From: a virus
DNA length: 41,593 bases
Virus record (IMG/VR): IMGVR_UViG_3300046808_000846
Coordinates: 1 to 41,593 of that record
Reading direction: 5' to 3' (one strand)
Of the stretch, positions 38,818 through 41,593 are shown one piece after another; the first letter of the stretch is position 1; each line of letters opens with the position of its first letter. The position numbers and the translations under genes were made by a program. The notes under the pieces are model-generated. The model searched no databases. It worked only from the letters and a program-made list of their open reading frames with translations, and had not been told where the DNA came from.

Positions 38818-39401
38818 TTCCCCACCTCCTCTTTGGCGGCGGCGATTAGCTTGTCGGCGTCATCCAGCGCGCAAATAACCTCGTCTTCTATTACCCAAAC
38901 ATTGTTAACTGTCTTATTCAGACTCGCAGCCAGTAACATCGCCGCAATCTCCAGCCGCGAGGGCTCGGGTCTTGCCACCATCGCGCTGATTTTTTCCTTG
39001 CGATGCTCCGCGATTCTTTTCCAGTGCTTCCATTCGCCCTCGGCGTTTTTTAGCTCGGCTTTGAGCTTATCCACCTCAGTGCGGGCTTTGTCGCATTCGT
39101 TTTCCAGCCATTCAACGCGCTCACGGAGAAGCATAGGTTTACGCTCCGCCGCTCCAATGTCGGGGTGTAAAGTCGGCACTTCGGCGGCGTTTAGGGCGTC
39201 GTCAATTTGCGCAAGCAGCGCTTTTGCAACGTCTCCGCGAGTCACCTCAGCGCGGGCTTCGTCGCGTTCATCTTCAGCTTTTGAACGTGCAACGAGGAGC
39301 ATTGCGGAAAATGCCTCTTCGTGTGCGAGTTTCGCTTTCAGCTGCTCAATCGTTGCGCGCGCTGTATGCGGGCAGGTTTCGGTGTTTTGGTGTTCGCTCA
39401 T
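38814..39401 (-). CDS. Coiled-coil early protein
   Basis: The gene encodes 195 aa, starting MSEHQNTETC. Two long charged helices (EEAFSAMLLVARSKAEDERDEA and WLENECDKARTEVDKLKAELK) indicate coiled-coil dimers. The C-terminal 50 residues (LEIAAMLLAASLNKTVNNVW, VICALDDADKLIAAAKEE) may form a separate helical domain. No function is known to me. The gene starts directly next to the first TTGTMCGCA repeat, so its transcription begins in, or passes through, the attP region. Confidence 0.6.
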   Translation of the reverse strand: MSEHQNTETCPHTARATIEQLKAKLAHEEAFSAMLLVARSKAEDERDEARAEVTRGDVAKALLAQIDDALNAAEVPTLHPDIGAAERKPMLLRERVEWLENECDKARTEVDKLKAELKNAEGEWKHWKRIAEHRKEKISAMVARPEPSRLEIAAMLLAASLNKTVNNVWVIEDEVICALDDADKLIAAAKEEVGK

Positions 39402-39429
39402 TGTACGCAGTTGGGTTCAATTGTCCGCA
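39401..39429 (+). promoter_or_regulatory. Left pair of putative integrase arm sites
   Basis: TTGTACGCA (39401-39409) and TTGTCCGCA (39421-39429) lie 20 bases apart in direct orientation. Matching copies lie at 39621 and 39632 on the other side of the tRNA-like core. Position and repetition fit integrase or excisionase arm-binding sites. Confidence 0.6.
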
Positions 39430-39519
39430 AACGCCCGCAAATGGGCGCAAGCGGCTCGCGTTCAGTTTCTTAGGTTTTGCAATGGGTTGCAAGTGGGGGC
39501 AATCCCCCTCAAGGGGATA

Positions 39520-39572
39520 CCTTCAGGCTCATAACCTGAAGGTCACAGGTTCAAATCCTGTCCCCGCAACCA
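39520..39572 (+). other. attP: attP core: 3' half of a tRNA(CAT) gene
   Basis: From the anticodon arm (TCAGG-CTCATAA-CCTGA) through the T arm (CAGG-TTCAAAT-CCTG) to CCCCGCAACCA the sequence is tRNA-like and ends with an encoded CCA. Upstream, acceptor and D-arm partners do not match, so it is not a working tRNA. Its 3' end resembles initiator tRNA, although the anticodon stem has TCAGG/CCTGA and not three G-C pairs. Phages that insert into a tRNA gene carry such a 3' half to restore the gene. Confidence 0.82.
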
Positions 39573-39578
39573 ATGTTT

Positions 39579-39998
39579 TCAGGCACTTAAGTCGGTTCCG
39601 CTCTCCGGGGCGGCGCTGGCTTGTCCGCAGGTTGTACGCATTTTTTCCGGCGCGGGCGGCAGCGGCATCCAATGCGTGACGGCCTTGAACTCGTGCGCGC
39701 CCGATTCGTCCCACCAGCTCGCGTTCGGCGGAGGATAGAAATCCGCCGACCACATCCAGCCGCCTCTCGCCACCAGGTACGTGCCGCGTTTCTCCGGCAG
39801 CCGTTCCGTCACCGGGATCCACCTAGGCACCTCGGCCTCCAACTTTGCGACACGTGCCTTCAGCTCGTCCAGTCGGCGGATGAGCGCAAGGATGCTCGGG
39901 GGCTCCGGTGGAAGCTTGCTTCCAACGACCTCAACCACCGAGGTCAGCGTTGGCAGCGCGCCCCAGAATCCGTCGGGGTTCACAGGTTGGTCGCTCAT
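39579..39998 (-). CDS. DUF551-domain protein
   Basis: The gene encodes 139 aa, starting MSDQPVNPDG. Residues 59-118 are the DUF551 pattern: RWIPVTERLPEKRGTYLVARGG, then the central strand, then VTHWMPLPPAPE. DUF551 proteins are common in phage early regions with no known activity. The first 55 residues contain a predicted coiled-coil helix (ILALIRRLDELKARVAKLEAE). The C-terminal 15 codons contain two of the TTGTMCGCA repeats in antisense, so these bases serve both roles. The stop lies six bases from the att core. Confidence 0.72.
   Translation of the reverse strand: MSDQPVNPDGFWGALPTLTSVVEVVGSKLPPEPPSILALIRRLDELKARVAKLEAEVPRWIPVTERLPEKRGTYLVARGGWMWSADFYPPPNASWWDESGAHEFKAVTHWMPLPPAPEKMRTTCGQASAAPESGTDLSA
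39621..39640 (+). promoter_or_regulatory. Right pair of putative integrase arm sites
   Basis: TTGTCCGCA (39621-39629) and TTGTACGCA (39632-39640) lie 11 bases apart, in the same orientation as the left pair. They begin 48 bases after the tRNA-like core and lie in the 3' end of the DUF551 gene. Confidence 0.6.
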
Positions 39999-40252
39999 TG
40001 CTGCACCTCCTCCCCTTCGGGGTCAGGAGCGCCTTTGTATTGCTCCCACCGTTCCTCAATCCAAGCCTCCACGGCAGCGCGCGCAGATTCCTCGTCGTGC
40101 GCCAGGACTGAAGGCCACGGCCCGAAGACGTGGTGGCTTTGATTGAAGAGCCAAACGCTGGCGCCAATCCCGTCCGCTTTGCATCGGATGTCCGCCGCCG
40201 CCGTTTTCCAGTTTTTCGCGCCCCAATTAGGGGCAGTTTTTGAGACGCTCAT
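39995..40252 (-). CDS. Small hypothetical early protein
   Basis: The gene encodes 85 aa from the ATG at 40252 (MSVSKTAPNW). A further 14 in-frame codons are open upstream, but this ATG overlaps the stop of the zinc-ribbon gene. A Trp-rich first half (NWGAKNWKTAAADIRCKADGIGASVWLF) and a helical second half (ESARAAVEAWIEERWEQY) are visible. No family is recognised. The end overlaps the DUF551 gene by four bases. Confidence 0.6.
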   Translation of the reverse strand: MSVSKTAPNWGAKNWKTAAADIRCKADGIGASVWLFNQSHHVFGPWPSVLAHDEESARAAVEAWIEERWEQYKGAPDPEGEEVQQ

Positions 40253-40401
40253 TGCGGGCACTCCGGGTTGAGGCACACAAACACCCCTCCGCAAACGTAG
40301 GGCCGCCCGTTTTCGCCGACTTCAACGTCCGGCTCCTCCGTCATCACCCACCCGCAAACCACGCACTCTTCCTCATCGGCTTCGTTTTGGGGGTCGTTCA
40401 T
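40249..40401 (-). CDS. Small zinc-ribbon protein
   Basis: The gene encodes 50 aa, starting MNDPQNEADE. EEECVVCGWVMTEEPDVEVG and VCGGVFVCLNPECPQ give two Cys pairs (C-x2-C at 13-16, C-x4-C at 44-49) with another Cys at 38, a zinc-ribbon layout. The start and stop each overlap the neighbouring gene (ATGA), so it belongs to the coupled chain. It is too short to judge function; such ribbons often contact RNA polymerase or nucleic acid. Confidence 0.6.
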   Translation of the reverse strand: MNDPQNEADEEECVVCGWVMTEEPDVEVGENGRPYVCGGVFVCLNPECPQ

Positions 40402-40640
40402 TGCGCCACCTCCTCTGTTTCCTCAATCAATTCCTCTCCCCCATTGCGGGAAAGCAAATCCGCCGCGTGCCGAATAAGCAGTCGATTAACAACCCCGGCC
40501 ACATCCTGAACGCTTCCCCAAGACCTTTTTCGTGCTTTGTCATTTTGAATTGTGAAAAGCACGACCACTTCAGCTCCGGTTGCTCTGAGCGCATTTGCCA
40601 TTGCGTCGGCTACGATGTCCTCAGGTGTTTTTTCAGACAT
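40398..40640 (-). CDS. Small hypothetical early protein
   Basis: The gene encodes 80 aa from the ATG at 40640 (MSEKTPEDIV). The upstream frame to 40691 lies inside the lipoprotein gene. A helix with DAMANALRATGAEVVVLFTIQ and a second with DVAGVVNRLLIRHAADLLSR are visible; the end is acidic. No family is recognised. It overlaps the lipoprotein gene by eight bases upstream and the zinc-ribbon gene by four bases downstream. Confidence 0.55.
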   Translation of the reverse strand: MSEKTPEDIVADAMANALRATGAEVVVLFTIQNDKARKRSWGSVQDVAGVVNRLLIRHAADLLSRNGGEELIEETEEVAQ

Positions 40641-40779
40641 AAAGCTTCGGGCCTTCGGTGTATTTCGGGGTTTCTGGCACAATCGGGACAATGGAGCGCA
40701 GGTTTCGCAGCCCCTCTTGTTTTACGGCAGCGCAGCCGCTCAAAACCAAGGCGGCAAAGATGTAAAAGAGGAGCTTCAT
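40633..40779 (-). CDS. Small lipoprotein
   Basis: The gene encodes 48 aa, starting MKLLFYIFAA. A type II signal peptide with the lipobox LSGC (Cys16) is clear, leaving a mature chain of 33 residues with Pro-rich IVPIVPETPKYTEGP. It would be lipid-anchored in the periplasm or outer membrane, which suggests a Gram-negative type host. Small phage lipoproteins are either outer-membrane spanins or superinfection blockers. Its place in the early operon, far from the lysis genes, favours a lysogeny or exclusion role. The start overlaps the 40776 gene by four bases. Confidence 0.65.
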   Translation of the reverse strand: MKLLFYIFAALVLSGCAAVKQEGLRNLRSIVPIVPETPKYTEGPKLYV

Positions 40780-41009
40780 TCCGCCGCCTCCTTTTCTTTC
40801 TCCTCGCGCTTTTTCTTCCTCATGTAGTGGGCAACCCGGTGCGGCAAGGTGGCTTGTTCGATTTCGATGAACCGGCTCGAAAAGCCTTCAATTTTCCCGG
40901 GTGGAACGGAAAAGCAAAGCTGGATAAGCTCGCTCAGGTAGCCAGCGAGTTCGTCTCGCTCGTCTTCGATTTGTTTGGCGAATAACGCCGATACGGTTTG
41001 GTTTGTCAT
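40776..41009 (-). CDS. Small hypothetical early protein
   Basis: The gene encodes 77 aa, starting MTNQTVSALF. It is helical: KQIEDERDELAGYLSELIQL, then SSRFIEIEQATLPHRVAHYM, then a highly charged KKKREEKEKEAAE tail. No family is recognised. The ATG directly follows the stop of the zinc-finger gene upstream, and the end overlaps the lipoprotein start by four bases. Confidence 0.55.
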   Translation of the reverse strand: MTNQTVSALFAKQIEDERDELAGYLSELIQLCFSVPPGKIEGFSSRFIEIEQATLPHRVAHYMRKKKREEKEKEAAE

Positions 41010-41381
41010 TCAGTCTTCTTTGGTTACGCGGCGCCAGACCTTACAGGCAATGGCGCCACAAGTGATTTGGTCTTTTCTCTGCATCGCAAAAGTCTTCCCG
41101 CAGCCACCGCAAACCTGCGGGGACTTCATGAGTTCGGACGTGTAAGCGTCGTGGCATTCGAAGCAAAGCTTCCGCCGCCCGCCCCCAGCGAAAACTCGCC
41201 CGCATTTGCACTCGGTCGGAACCGGGGCGTTCGCGGGGCGGCTGTATTTCCCGGACGCCTCCTCGGCCAGCAGCGCGGCGTGGAATTCCTCGGCGAGAGA
41301 AACCGCCCGTTTCGCCGTCCCCCGCTGCGGGGCAACGCGGTGAATGTACGTGGGTTTCCCGTTGAGAAGGGCGATGTTCAT
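41010..41381 (-). CDS. Zinc-finger early protein
   Basis: The gene encodes 123 aa, starting MNIALLNGKP. Three Cys clusters are visible: CKCGRVFAGGGRRKLCFEC (near 58-76), VCGGCGKTFAMQ (near 90) and ITCGAIACKVWRR (near 107). This is a multi-zinc protein with the layout of two treble-clef or ribbon fingers. A nucleic acid-binding role is likely, but the target is unknown. The start overlaps the end of the coiled-coil gene by four bases (ATGA), and it is the second gene after the junction of the two window ends. Confidence 0.6.
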   Translation of the reverse strand: MNIALLNGKPTYIHRVAPQRGTAKRAVSLAEEFHAALLAEEASGKYSRPANAPVPTECKCGRVFAGGGRRKLCFECHDAYTSELMKSPQVCGGCGKTFAMQRKDQITCGAIACKVWRRVTKED

Positions 41382-41593
41382 TTCGTCACCTTGAGTTTTT
41401 CGACAACCCGGATCCCAGGCAGCCCGACCACGTGCCCGGCGTCGCGCATCCGTTTCAATTCGGCGAGGATGGCCGCCCGGCGCGGCAGCACCTCCACCAA
41501 CATGGGCGCGATTTCATACAGTTTGCGGATGTCCTCGACCTCGAAGTCCAGCTCGGCCTTCACCCCCGAGACTGCCGGGGCGCTGAAGCGGGT
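41378..41593 (-). CDS. Coiled-coil protein, C-terminal part (runs off right edge)
   Basis: The frame is open from the right edge to a stop at 41378, giving 71 codons. The visible part reads TRFSAPAVSGVKAELDFEV, then IRKLYEIAPMLVEVLPRRAAI, and ends GLPGIRVVEKLKVTK. A GTG at 41563 could be a start but has no ribosome site. The pattern (SGV, a FEV strand, PRRAAIL, GLPGIRV-x-E) fits the C-terminal domain of the phage coiled-coil proteins whose N-terminal part is at 1-401. If the molecule is circular the two belong together. The reading phases need a missing piece of 3n+1 bases between the ends. Confidence 0.6.
   Translation of the reverse strand, partial: TRFSAPAVSGVKAELDFEVEDIRKLYEIAPMLVEVLPRRAAILAELKRMRDAGHVVGLPGIRVVEKLKVTK

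Noticed and set aside
39494-39572. Complete tRNA gene at the att core
   Set aside because: The 3' half is perfect, but the acceptor 5' strand would have two mismatches and no D arm can be formed, so only an att copy is supported.
39529-39822. Minus-strand protein ending LVAGTGFEPVTFRL, and the plus-strand frame with VTGSNPVPAT
   Set aside because: These are well-known false translations of tRNA 3' ends.

Overview
This window looks like almost the whole genome of a temperate, contractile-tailed bacteriophage of a high-GC bacterium. It is about 41.6 kb and tightly packed. The head and packaging genes are lambda/HK97-like: Nu1/GpA-type terminase, lambda-type portal, and a fused prohead protease and HK97-type capsid. 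The tail genes follow the P2 order V-W-J-I-H-FI-FII-E-E'-T-U-X-D. The host cannot be named from the sequence. GC content is high, many start codons lack a Shine-Dalgarno sequence and follow A/C-rich leaders, and the att core copies the 3' half of a CAT-anticodon tRNA. Both window ends fall in what looks like one split gene, and the att core has phage genes on both sides. The molecule is therefore best read as a circular or circularly permuted phage genome with a short piece missing at the junction, not as a prophage with host flanks.

Layout: (1) 1-3598, minus strand: early genes, including an excisionase-like HTH protein, a RecT annealing protein and its RecE-like exonuclease. (2) 3599-3762: a divergent control region with two operator-like palindromes. 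(3) 3763-9402, plus strand: small HTH regulator, superfamily II helicase, VRR-NUC nuclease, small orphan genes carrying the same palindrome upstream, and a large Toprim primase-helicase. (4) 9403-10061: a GC-rich repeat array and an AT-rich element, a candidate origin. (5) 10062-10424: a Mor-like transcription activator. (6) 10729-12388: a lower-GC insert with a ParB-like protein and a TET-associated-type glycosyltransferase. (7) 12385-37192: the late operon for packaging, head, connector, baseplate, fibres, lysis, sheath, tube, tape measure and hub. (8) 37224-41593, minus strand: tyrosine integrase, attP, and a run of small overlapping genes that rejoins region 1 if the molecule is circular.

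The main unexplained signals are these. An identical 18-bp sequence (GAAGAAAACGCACAAGAC) occurs four times, each time just upstream of a late-gene block. A CTTGC-N4-GCAAG operator network links the control region to three orphan genes. A putative DNA-modification set (ParB-like protein, glycosyltransferase, DUF1599-like protein) has no visible hydroxylase. The capsid gene contains an apparent internal start. A -1 frameshift site joins the two tail chaperone frames. Four direct TTGTMCGCA repeats flank the att core. All family names come from reading motifs by eye; no database search was run.
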